Assembly: GCA_030248195.1 (NCBI GenBank)
Contig: JASAND010030498.1
Coordinates: 36,192 to 100,191, forward strand
Reading direction: 5' to 3'
Source of the DNA: Trissonchulus latispiculum
Lineage: Eukaryota; Nematoda; Enoplea; Enoplida; Ironidae
DNA length: 64,000 nt
Positions within the stretch are counted from its first letter, which is position 1; every line of letters starts with the position of its first letter. The notes under the pieces were generated by a model, which was not told where the DNA came from, ran no database searches, and saw only the letters and a program-made list of their open reading frames with translations. The position numbers were made by a program, and so were the translations under genes. Of this stretch, positions 44,436 to 57,621 are shown piece after piece.

Positions 44436-44880
44436 TGACATGCTGGCATCTAACAGGAAGAATATAGACCAAACATTTTTGAACGTCGATTTCTCAAAAC
44501 TGAAGAAGATCGGCCAAAAGTGCTTTTTGTGCTACGATATGAAGGACATATGGGCCGAGGGACATTTTTTGGATTTGGCTCAGCAGGACTTAACTGTCGA
44601 GAAAATCGGCCAAGTGCACGGTAACGCGAAATATCGCAACTTCGCATTGAGTTTTCTTGCTACTCGATACGTTTAGCCCAAACCAAGGAAAACATCCCTC
44701 CGCAGAGGCAAATGTACGCATTTTTACTCTGCCAAAAATCTCCTGAATCCCGCAAGCAGTTTTCGAGAAATCAGTGTTCGAAACAAAATAATCGCATTAT
44801 TTCTGAATAATGAAAAGCAGTTGAGTAAAATTCTAGAAAATATCCCCTGACCCATAAAGGTGTTTTAGCCAGTTCTGCCG
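44436..44880. repeat. Dispersed repeat shared with 60820-61150
   Basis: Contains ATTTCTCAAAACTG, CATATGGGCCGAGGGACAT and TTCGCATTGAGTTTTCTTGC. Close relatives lie at 60820-61150 (same strand) and 61560-61720 (reverse complement) inside the large hAT-like element. An open frame of 78 codons here is repeat-derived. Confidence 0.75.
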
Positions 44881-44982
44881 TTTGCGAAATAGATGTTAAA
44901 AGATTGGCGGTCTATGTTTAAGTGGTTTGCCAGAAAGATAAGCTATTTTCTTGGTTCTATATGAATTGAGAGCGCTCATGAT

Positions 44983-47033
44983 CATACATGGGCAATGGGT
45001 GCGACCGTGGCCTATACAGCCCACGAAAATTTTGTGCGGGGGCCAAAAAATTCTCAATCGATTTGTTTATTGTAATTTTCCATAAATAAAGTCAAGGCAA
45101 ATTAGGTAAATAAAAGCCATAGACTCAATTTAGTTGCGTGATGCCCAAGAAAGGGTATACCGGTGTTTACAAGATGCATTGCGAAAATTTTCAAATAGAA
45201 ATTTCTTGGTCAATTTGATTAAAAGGTAAGTGAATGTTGCTATTCCAACTATCTTATATACAGCCTAAGCAGTGTCCATTCGTGAACGACAGGACAAATT
45301 TCACTGACTCCTGTGGAAGCAAATGTGGTTGGTTACCTCGTGTGGAAGCAAACTTTAACACACTTCTATAAGACGCTGGTTCGGGTTTGTTTAGTTTTGG
45401 CATTTGGAAAAAATTTGGAACCTTTTCGCAATTTTGGAGAAATATGCGTCTATCAAAAGATTCTGATCCGACTATCGACCCACTATCACTGTACTTAAAA
45501 ATGTCAGGTTTTGCCAATTTTTTCCTGTGATATTTGATGGAGTCCTTGGAATTTGTTCAATTTAAATTTACCAATTTCTTGTCTGTGAATCAATTCCAAA
45601 GGTTAGGAATTTGACAGATTTGAAATTTGATACAAAAAAATTAAAGTGAGTCAATTCCAACGGCTGTGATTTTGGCTAGTTACTTCGGACAAGTTTTCTT
45701 TTGTGCAGGATGTTGTTGGTTGTGGTTGCAAGACGGACATTCTAAGGTCGCTAACTGTGCAATTTTGCTAAATTTTATGGGCTTTTATGGGAAATGAATG
45801 TTTTCGGCGCAACAAAACTTTTGTGTATCATTTTCACCATTCGTTCACCTGTGATTTTTCCCAGTTAGCCGGGATTATGGCAAATTAAGTTTTGTCAAAT
45901 TATTTTCCTGTGAACTTTTGTGGTAAGGTCGGAATTTCTTCGAGAAAATAAGTAGATGTTTTCTTGTGATTCATCTTGGTACGCCGGGAATATATTCTAA
46001 TTGATTTGACTAGAATTTTTACTGTGAATACTTTTGCGGCCAATCAAAGTTGCCATCTAGTTTTTGTCATTTTTGTCTGTGATTTTTCGCGACGCCTTTT
46101 TACCACCTGGAAACACGTACTGTGGGTCGATAGTCGGGATCGCTATCATAATCCTTTGATAGACGCAATAAGTGCGCACGTATAAAAATTCTGGCGAATA
46201 TCAAACATGCTTTGTAACCACTTAAAAATGTCGAATCTACACGCATTTTTAAATGTCTTGTTCTTAAGTAACAAATTTTATATTCATTGTCTAAATCTGA
46301 TTCTCTACAAATGAAAGTAAAAAACTGTTTACGGCAAAGCAGGCGAAATTTCATTAAATCAGCTCGACAAAATTAAAAATTGAGCAATTCAAAACTCGTT
46401 GCTTGAGAGCGCAAATAGTTTAATTAAGGTTTTAATTTATAATTAAATTTCAATACAATTTAACCGGCAACAACAACAAAATTTTCAGTGGTCCAATCAG
46501 GTCATGGGTTGATTTTGCCAATTTCTTGACAGATCGAAGCGAAATGTGGATGCGACGAAGAAGCAAAGTTTATCCGAAAGGCATTCTGTAGCCCAAAGCA
46601 TTTATAAAGGAATTCATTAAAGTTTGCTACAGACCAAACGTTTTGGCTTTTATTGGAAGAAATATTGGAATAATTGGAGACAATATTCAAAACTGCATAA
46701 AAATCAAACGTACAGCACTAAATGCTGCCAAAAGTTTTGAGTTTTTAAAAATGTAATAATGAGGACCTTTGAAAAGATTAATCCTTACTTTTTCCAAAAG
46801 AACTGGATCAAACAACACTGATTCCAACAGCGCTAGCACCTGCGCAAGGGCGCGCTGCTCTGCGCGAGAGTTCCAATGCTGCTGTCCCCCACGCAGGGAC
46901 GCGCTTCTCTGCGCGAGGGTTCCAACTTCTGCGAGGGTCATAAATTTGGCTGCGCACTGCGCGGGATCTCAGATTCTGGCCTATACATGTATGGGCCCAG
47001 TAGAGGCATTGTGCATGTGTGCCCATGATACGA
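44983..47033. mobile_element. Older relative of the 60297-63227 element
   Basis: The left end CATACATGGGCAATG is identical to that of the element at 60297. Near 47004-47032 a degenerate inverse is seen (GGCATTGTGCATG...GTGCCCATGATAC). No matching 8-bp duplication was found. The interior holds GCGCAAGGGCGCGCTGCTCT-type GC-rich units near 46840-46930. Confidence 0.5.
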
Positions 47034-47039
47034 TTTATA

Positions 47040-47670
47040 CTGATGCCTTCCAACTACAAACTATGAAAAAATTAACGGCCCTTCTTATGCACCTGAAAGC
47101 AAGAAGATTGATTCTTCTATATAAGCTAATCTACGGAGAACACTTATTTCAGAGAAGGGTTATTGCATAACATCGACTGACCAACGTCAAATATACTACA
47201 GCTGATTGCTAAATTCTCCTCTGCAAATCTTCCTTTAAATTATGAGGATACATTTTTATGAGCTGAGTGATTGTTGTGGCACCATGAGCTTGACTGCTGT
47301 GCAGTTGGTGCAATCTTTGTTTTGGTTCAGCTTGAAACGAAAGAAGCCTATGTAACTCGAAAGCTGGGCGAAACTGTCCACTGAAAATTGCCAATATAAG
47401 GTTATGTTAAAGTTAATGTCATAAGGGTAACAAAAGTGGAGTTATGCTGGTGAAAACTCGCGTTGTGAAATTAAAAGATTTCGACAGTTACAAATATTAG
47501 CGGTAACATTAGCACAATAGAGCCCATCAGTCTGAAAACCTTCTGACAGCAACGAAAATTGTCTGGGCTCTTACAGTATTTTAGGACTGTCATATGACCA
47601 CATATGTCTACCAGGTGTTGGCTTAGTTCGTTGTAAGTAGAGCCATCTTTTTATTCCAATTTATGACCAC
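47040..47670. other. Stretch without recognised gene
   Basis: Downstream of the helicase gene. AATAAA on the minus strand (47655-47650) 20 bp after its stop is a candidate poly(A) signal. Nothing else was recognised. Confidence 0.5.
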
Positions 47671-47674
47671 ATCT

Positions 47675-50600
47675 TCATAGAATGCTTAGACAAGATTCAT
47701 CACAACTGACGTTTTGAAGTATATCGGAGCACCGCACCCACTTTTCATGACCACAAGATAGTTTTTGGAGGACTAAAACAGAACAGGGTTTGCATTCCTG
47801 TTGGCATTCATGACAGGGACGTCCACAAGGGTGACCAGATGGACACCTTCCGGAACACGTTTCAGGACATTTAACCTCAAGATGTTCGCGATCCAAAGGA
47901 TGACAGAATCGCTTGCAAACGTGACCGCAGCTAAGCTGAAATTGACAAGGTTTCTGACACCCACCTTCCGGAACCAGTGTCTGGAAATCGGCCGGTTGGT
48001 CGATCGTGGAAACGCAATCATGAATTTGGCAACGCAACTCCAGCTGGTTGCTGACACATCCATGATCCTGGGTACTGGAATATATCCTTCGCCATAGATC
48101 GGAATTCCGGGCCAAAAAGTCCATATTTCCAATAACGTAAAGTCCAGCTTTGGCTCGGGTCAAGGCAACACAGACACGACTTTCAATGTTCAGAAAGCCG
48201 AGCCTGTTTTCTGCATTGCTGCAAATTAAAGACAGCAAAATTATATCATTTTCTTCGCCTTGAAAGTTATCAGCAGTGGTCACTTCAACTTTCGACAACA
48301 GTGGTTCGAAACCGAAGATACGTTTAACGACTCGCTTGATTTCAAGCACTTGATCCTTGTAAGGACATAGCATGGTAATTTGATCAGGATTGTGTCCTTG
48401 CTGCAGAAGATATCGGCAAAAGCGAACCAAATATTCGGCTTCGTAGACATTTTTATGACCATCTTTAGTATCCAGCATCTTATGGTTGATAAAGTGTACA
48501 TTGCGCTTCATTCCGCGAATATTTTCATAGGTGTTGGCGGACTCATCGTTCTGCACGTCATAAAAGTGTGGCATAACTATGTCGGCAATTTCTGATCGCA
48601 TTCTATGCTGCAGACGAAGTGTGGCTGCATCAAAATCATTTGTAACCAGCCGTTCAAATAGACTAATATCTAGGTTGTATTGTTTCGCAAGTTCGCAGAC
48701 AGAAGCACTGGGACACAGCTGCTTGTCATCTCCAATCAGAATTAGGTGTTCAGTCGCAGAGCTGAGACTTGTAATTATATGAGATTCCAGTACTTTTCCT
48801 GCCTCTTCAATGATCACAATTTTTGGCTTAATCAGCTGCAGCAGTCCTTGGTGTCTGGCTGCTATTGTCGTTGTCACTCCGATAACTTTAGACTGTTCCA
48901 TAATCGCTTTATCTCCGGCTGATTGATTTTCTGACATTTTCTTTTTGCAGCTCTGATATTGTCGCTGATTTTGAAACAGTTGAGTTATCAGGTCGTTTCT
49001 TCGTAGATGGAGCCAATACCGATATAGACGCCAGCGATCTTCCATCTGCAGGAACCAAGGATTGTCAACTTCAAGCGCTTCCGTTTTGCTCATGGTTGTG
49101 GGGTCACCAATCAAGGCTTGAAGTTTTAAGGCATCCGTGCCCTCGTTTAGCGGGTATTTGTCGCTTTCCCAATCCACAATATCTCGAGTAAGACTCACAG
49201 ACTCGGCAGTATTGGATCGACTGTTATCCTCGTCAGAATAATTCTGCCCAAGCATGCTTTCGAGGCTTAGGCTTTGTTCGCTTTTGACAGATATAGTTTT
49301 GTTACCATCTTCATTCGATTCGAAGTATTCAGCTGTCAGCTCTGTTTCGTGTAATTCAATCAACGGATTGGAAATGCCGAATGAAATGTCCTCAGATTTT
49401 TCCAGCAACCACGTTCGAAGTACAGCATCTCCGGCATCCTTTAAAGTAGCAGGATCCATATGCTGTGGAATTACTTTTAAAATATTTCGTTGTTGTTGAT
49501 CCGTCATGTAGGGATAAAGATCGGAAACAGGAGACAGTTGACAGGTTAACTTGTCTAGCGTGCTAACGATTAAATTGATCTGTTGGATGTGGTAACAGGT
49601 TTCTTCGTGTATCTTAACACATCGACATTGGAATCGATAGAACTCTTTATGATTGCGAAACCTCAAATGTTGGCGTGCTGGCAGCAGACATCTTTCCAAA
49701 GATGCGCTGGCACACCGTCTGCCGACTCTAACAATGTCTTCGTGTCCAAAAACTTTTACAATTTCTTCCAAGAACTGATCTAATGCATGGTTAGTATAGC
49801 AAACTACCAGACTCGGTGAATTATGATTGTATTCGTACAAACGTTGGCTGTTCGATAACAGAAACTGGACCACTTTCTGCCCCATAAAGGTTTTTCCTGT
49901 TCCAGGAGGCCCTTGAATCAGAGCAACCTTTTTTGTTAGTGCTATTTGCAGCGCCATATATTGAGATATATCCAGACCTAGGTCAGTCGGACTTGGCCAA
50001 GAGTCCAGATCCAGCAAATTGACCTCAAGCGATTCAGACGAGTCTTTCAAATCTGGAGTGAGGAGACAATGAAAACTCGGATATCCAAAGCATCCAAAGC
50101 CCCTCTTCAGATAAAGGGGAGGGCCGACGTTATTCTGGCAAAAGACTAGATGCTCCGGAAAGGGTAGTTCGTAATCGCGAAATCCTTGAAGACTTTTTAG
50201 AACATGGCTATATGCTTCAAAAAAAGCTGTTGACTCAACTGCAACAAACGTCTTATTTTCTGCTCTTCCCTGATCAATCATTCGATGCGAACTCTCATTG
50301 AAACTTACAGACACGATGCCTTTAGAAAGATCGCTTGGATTGCGATCATGTATGGTACATGCCAACATTGTTTCAAAATTGTTACTGGAAAGGCATAGCA
50401 AAGAGCCACAAAGTAAACGCTTTGAGGCTTCCCAATTAACATGCTTGTACTCAGACACGTCAAAGCTCAGTTTGTGCACAAGAAAACCATTTGTAACAAT
50501 ATATTCCATAGAAATCTGACACTGACGATATATTCTCACCGTCTGCATTTGATCGCCCGTTAGAGTACAACCTTGACGAATTGACTGAATTCCTTGACGA

Positions 50601-51572
50601 AGAGATGACAAGAAGTCTTCGCGAAGAATGCGAAACTGGACATCCAAATAGTGGTTTACGTCATGATAGTGACCTTTTACAACGTTTGCCCCCAAATAAG
50701 GAACGGCGTCCATCACCAAATCTTGTAGTTCAGGAATAATGCTTAGCGTTCTAAAGTTTTCCTGCCGTGGCTTCAACTCATTCGGATTGGCAGCTTCGCC
50801 TTCAGTGTTTTCTCGTAGGCGTCGTTTTTGGGCAGCCATCAGATCAGTCCCGAGATCTAACAAAGCATTGTATCGCACCTCCAGCTGCTCACCAAGCCCC
50901 AAATTGCAGTCTCCTTTGATGTGCTGCCTGAAATCACGCAGAGCTAGAACTACACCAGATACCTTGCTGATATATGCCGGTGTTGTTTCTAAGACAACTA
51001 ACAAAATAGTAATTAGACAGTGTATGTTGCGCCGAACCCGCTCACAGTTGTTTGCATTGGTAAGATCTACCAAGCACCATAACGACAGTTCACGCTCCAA
51101 ATGCGGAGTTAGGTATGTAGATTTAGTAAAGTGCTCCAACAAGTCTGGCACTGAAACGCGGAAGGCCGAGGCATTACATTCAAGAGCTCTCGCAATTACT
51201 TTGAGGATAGCACATTCCCTTAGTGTAACAGGAACGGAAGTAAGTGACTTTGCAGATTCAATTCCCCTGCCAAACGTATTCAAACGTGCATAGAAGCTCT
51301 TGTCTACTGTAATGGAGAGAAGGGCATCTAAGGGACAACCAGAGGCGAGCTCTTGAATGCGGTGGAAGCTCATTGGCAAAATGGCTGAAGATGGGAAACG
51401 GGTGAAGGTGTTGGCGCCATGTGGCTGAGTAGGCACACGGCGAGGGTAGTTCTTTTTGTTATGGTTGCTTTTATTTCCTCTGAAAGCGGCCCAAGGGTCT
51501 TTGGCACCTAGATTGCTGATTCCATCACTGAAATGGCGAAAGTTTTGATCAGGTTTTTCTTCTTGTTGAAAC
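47675..51572 (-). CDS. ZNFX1: ZNFX1-like SF1 helicase with NFX1-type zinc fingers
   Basis: A single 3.9-kb exon with acceptor GGTTTGTTCTAG at 51573-51584; an in-frame ATG at 51610 lies inside the intron side and would be the start if unspliced (1311 residues). The N-terminal helical region holds LLCLSSNNFETMLACTIHDR. The Upf1-like helicase has Walker A LIQGPPGTGKT (about 565), EEAG in place of DEAx (about 935), LILIGDDKQLCPS, LRLQHRMRSEI, TTADNFQGEENDIILLS and RVCVALTRAKAGLYVIGN (about 1150). Cys/His-rich NFX1-type fingers follow (CGHVCKRFCHP, CPSGHPCGRPCHEC, CGHEKWVRC). ZNFX1 proteins bind RNA in antiviral sensing and small-RNA inheritance. The protein is shorter than human ZNFX1 (about 1900 residues), with fewer C-terminal fingers. 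5' exons were not identified. Confidence 0.93.
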
Positions 51573-51619
51573 CTAGAACAAACCATAAGAAAAAAGCCGG
51601 TCATGCTCATGAAACTTTT

Positions 51620-53640
<2,021 letters not shown>

Positions 53641-53698
53641 TTGCACTTAGTGTGTATACTATTACAACGTACTTGTATTCTATAAGTATACTTTATAG

Positions 53699-53848
53699 CA
53701 CACCTTAGCGTGCATTCACTGATTTATACGCACGCCGTGTGGAAAGCTCCGAGTGTGGGGCACGAGTGCGCGAAGCGCACGAGTGCCACGCACGAGGGCT
53801 TCCCATGCAACGTGCACAGTAGAAATTAGTGAACAGCGCTAAGGTGTG
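53699..53848. repeat. Foldback structure
   Basis: Outer arms CACACCTTAGCG (53699-53710) and the exact inverse CGCTAAGGTGTG (53837-53848) enclose a central near-palindrome around GTGCGC-GAA-GCGCAC (53766-53780). Non-coding. It adjoins the reverse copy of the 13600-13985 repeat. Confidence 0.8.
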
Positions 53849-53899
53849 TTGTAAAGTACTTATACAACGATTAAACCTATCCTTAATTGATGAAACCTT

Positions 53900-54205
53900 A
53901 CTCGTTTATGTTGCAGCTGACAGATATGTCTAGACAAATTTCTCTGTAAAATTGCAGCAATCTCATTGTTTGCCATGGCTGGGAGGCCTATTTTTTGGTG
54001 TGCAGCAGAGCTGTCTAGGATGGAGTTCTGCTGTACACACTGTTGAAGCATGCAGGAAACTGTATGCTTCAGCAACTTTAGATTAGGGGCAGGCCTCCTA
54101 GCGTGCAGCGTTCGTATAACTTAGTTATACGCACGCTGCACTGTGCATTATCTGATTTATATGCACAGTCTTTACACAGTAAAAGTGCAAAAGCGTTGTA
54201 TAATC
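53900..54205. repeat. Reverse copy of the 13600-13985 foldback repeat
   Basis: In reverse complement it matches 13600-13985, including the AAATTNGTCNAGACATATCT region and the palindromic GCAGCG...CGCTGC segment at 54105-54139, here with a mismatch. Confidence 0.8.
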
Positions 54206-54295
54206 TGTTATTACACCAAGGCTGTGTATTAGACTTTCCTGTCATGTTGCCGTCTACGTTCGATTCCATGTTCTGATAGCCAGATGCCAATTATA

Positions 54296-55080
54296 TCAAT
54301 GCTTGGTTGACTATAACTATTTTCATTTCTATCGATTCCTTAATTTCGCCTTTTCTTAGGCTTGTTTCCTTAGACAGCACATGAACTTTTGCCCAGTTTG
54401 GTCCGTGGTCATTTAACCATCAATGTTCTGCTATTCCACTTTACTTCACCTTTCTCACATACTTTCTTGTGTCCTTTCAGTCTTCGACTCAGAGGCCTGT
54501 TTGTTTGGCCAAAGAGGACTTTGTCACAGTCACTGCAAGGCACCACGTACACACTATTTTTGACCTCGGATCTGTTTGGTCCCTGCTAGACAGTAGTGAT
54601 CTCAATGCGACGCGTCTGCTTGTTGATTTGTTCTTTCTGGGAGACTGATGTCGTTCTCCAGTTTTCTCTTCAATATGTCCAGGGCTTGTGCTGGTGGTAC
54701 GCTACTAAACAGGCTCTCTACTTCGAATCTTACCGGATGATAGTTCAAGGACGGGTTCGCATCCTTAAGTTTCTGAATGAAGTCTGTAGTGTTCCGAACC
54801 TTCGAGGCGATGTTATCCTGCAGTGGGTTGATGATTCGGACCATGAACTTCGCCAGTGGATGGGTTGCAGAACCAATGCAGCTGACTATAGGGCGCACGG
54901 GTACTTCCAGTTGTGGACATTCGGTAGCCCGTATAGATGCGGTGGCTTTGTGTGCAGAAGTGCCAGTCTCAGAGCATTACCAAGGTTTTCAGAGCATTTC
55001 TTTGCTGCCCTATGATGTTAGGCTTCGGTTCTTTCATTTTTCTGAGGGCTTCCTTAACATTCCCCCGTAGCTCTTAGCCA
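54296..55080 (-). pseudogene. Penelope-like element remnant (RT and GIY-YIG)
   Basis: On the minus strand, 55080-54900 reads EALRKMKEPKPNIIGQQRNA and, after a frameshift, PPHLYGLPNVHNW. Then RPIVSCIGSATHPLAKFMVR and FEVESLFSSVPPAQALDILK (54898-54602) match the Penelope-like RT. Directly after, 54590-54400 reads SVYVVPCSDCDKVLFGQTNR and PLSRRLKGHKK, the GIY-YIG endonuclease. A frameshift follows, then WLNDHGPNWAKVHVLSKETS and RKGEIKESIEMKIV. The catalytic palm of the RT is deleted between the two parts, so the element is dead. Confidence 0.9.
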
Positions 55081-55124
55081 TCAGGTCTACGTAATTCCTT
55101 TGCAACTGATTCTATAACATCCCT

Positions 55125-56934
55125 ATAAGGAGGTGATTTCTTTTGGAGACATCAACTTGGAGCCCTTATTCCTCATTCATTCCTTGGGGTTAAAAAGCCA
55201 TTTTTATATCGAAACGGAGCTAAACATTTTCTCTTTCTAATGAATACAGTGAACCTAACTTTAGTTCTCGAAATTTACTGTACTACATTTTCGAAGTAAC
55301 TTAATTTTCCAGATTTTTTTGCAGACTAAAGTAAATTTTTTTCGTGAGGCGTCAGCCACATCATTCGATTCCACTATCAAATAGTTGGGCTCCCTTCTTT
55401 AATTATTATGAAACCGCTCTTCGTTATATAGAAATTAGCTAAAGTGTATGCGCAACCTGGATTTTGCCTACTTTTCCCAACTTTGGCAAGCCACCACTTT
55501 AGCTAGAAAGCAGCAATCGGGCAACTAAAAAAGGGTCCGTGGGTATTTTTGTGTAAAACACGTCTAGTAATTGGCAACCCTCTAGCTTGAATAGCAAGTG
55601 CTCCACAATCGCCGGAAAAAATTTGGTCATGTTGGCAAAAACTACATTTTTTATGATAGCAGCGTAGAACATGCTGCGATTCATCGGACTCATCGAGACC
55701 TTCAAAATGACAATCTTAGTTTAGGGCTTGCTTAGCTCAAGGAATGGCGGATTATTTGATTTCTGCAGAAATGACAAGTTTTCAACGCCAATATAAAAAA
55801 TCAGCTATTCTCGCTATAAAGAAAAGCTAGAAAGGTGCTTCAAAAAGCAAAACTGTAGACAACGGCAAGATCTTTCGAATGAATATTATCATAGCTGTGC
55901 AGTTACTGTCTAAATGTAAATAACCGCCAAAAATGGCTCTGAACGGAGACGTCGAAGTTTTGAAACGGGATTGCGCGGAGGGTGTTAGAATGCTAAAAGA
56001 ACTTTTTCTGGAAAGTTTCTTCAAATTTCATCTAGATTTTATTCTGATGACAGTTTAGTCCGATGTTTCAACGTTATATATGGTTAATCTAGTTAAAGTA
56101 TTAAAAATTAATGTAATATTTTTAATGTCATTGAGATGAAAGGTAGTAAATATTAAAACATCAATTCTGTTTCGCAAACAGTGAGACCTACTTATCCCCG
56201 AAAAGATTATTTCAAAATGAGCAGCGGAAGCGGCGGTCTGGCGGGGGAAATCTCCCAGAAGTTGGAGACTTTGTAATTGCGGATAAATCCAATCCATAAT
56301 GGCAATGTTTAAGAAGATTAATTTGGATCTGCTACATCTAACTAACGCATCTAACGCTAATGCATTTTTGTGTAAATTGTATCTGTAATTTCTTGAATTT
56401 GGAATGAAGTCAGTATCAAACAATGCTCCACAATCGCTGGAAAAATTTGGTCCTGTGTCTGCAAAAACTACAGCAGCGTACGGGAAGGCATGTAGAAGAT
56501 TTCAACGCTACAAATAATCCGCTTCGACGAAACCTTCAAATTGACACCCTTAGTTTAATTTTACGGCTTGCGTAGCTCAAAGAATTGCGGATTATTTGAT
56601 TTCTGCAGAAATGACAAGTTTTCAAAGCCAAAATAAGAAAATCCGCTATATCTCACTATAGAGAAAAACTAGAAAGGTGCTTCAGAAAGCAAAACTGTAG
56701 ATCACAACAAGATCTTTCGAACGAATATAATCATAGCTGTGCAGGTGCTGTCTAAATTTTAATAACCGGTAACCGGCAAAAACGGCCCTGAACGGAGACA
56801 TCGAAGGTTTGAAGCAGGGTTGCGGGGAGGTGTTACAATGCTAAAAGGACTTATTCTGGAAAGTTTCCTCAAATTTCATCTTGATTTGTACCGTCAACCA
56901 ATAATATGTGCCCAAATGGAATCACCACCTTAAG
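55125..56934. mobile_element. TIR element, copy 2 of the 3339-4320 family
   Basis: Starts with ATAAGGAGGTGATTTCTTTT and ends with an inverse of CTTAAGGTGGTGATTCC. It follows the copy in the parvin intron over most of its length. It is longer because about 400 bp of unrelated sequence (about 56040-56425) is inserted and part of the interior is present twice. Confidence 0.7.
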
Positions 56935-57435
56935 AGCTAGAAGCCAATAGTTAAAGTTAAGCGAAACGTCGCGAGCCAAGATTTAACAGCTGCCGCGGCA
57001 AGAAAAGGCCAATCATCTTATTCTAGATAGAACGTATAGATCTGAAGTGCATTTTAAGCTGATTTGAGGAGTTTTATCACCCGACCTTACGGTCCGTCCA
57101 TATTGGCCGAAAATATAGAAAATTCTTCGGCCAAACCAGGCACAAACTGCGCTATACGATAAACTCTGAACGGCGCCAGTAGTATAGTGTGCACATTTCA
57201 TGCCTGACTCCGGGAGTCAATGACCTTGAAATTTAAAGTCCCTTGAGATCTGTTTTTTAACTTCTCTTGCAACCCCATCTGTTCTCCCTAGGGTCTTGAA
57301 CTTACAACTTCTCTTCACACACCATCTGTCGTGCCTAGTGGCGTCTCGTAATTGCAAATCACCCTAGTTTTACAGATTTTTCGGTTATTGCAAATTATAT
57401 AATTAGTTCCGATATTTGAAATTTCATTCAATGCA

Positions 57436-57441
57436 TTTATT
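57436..57441 (-). promoter_or_regulatory. Candidate poly(A) signal AATAAA
   Basis: Lies 114 bp downstream of the stop codon of the 269-residue gene on the same strand. Confidence 0.5.
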
Positions 57442-57554
57442 CAACTAAAGGAACAATTTTCATAACGTGTCAGTCGTATAGTTCGTGAGGTAGCAAACTA
57501 TTCTATTCTTTTTGAGGTTTTTCCGGAGGATCACATCTGATAGGCTGCCTGGCA

Positions 57555-57621
57555 TCACAAGCTTGGTTGGTCATCGGTTTCCTTGACCGGTTGATCGGTT
57601 TCCTCAGGGCTCTTGGACATC
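57555..57621 (-). CDS. Exon 5 of the unknown gene
   Basis: 67 bp, acceptor TTGCTTTAG. Encodes MSKSPEETDQPVKETDDQPS then Leu and TGA. Short and acidic. Confidence 0.7.
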
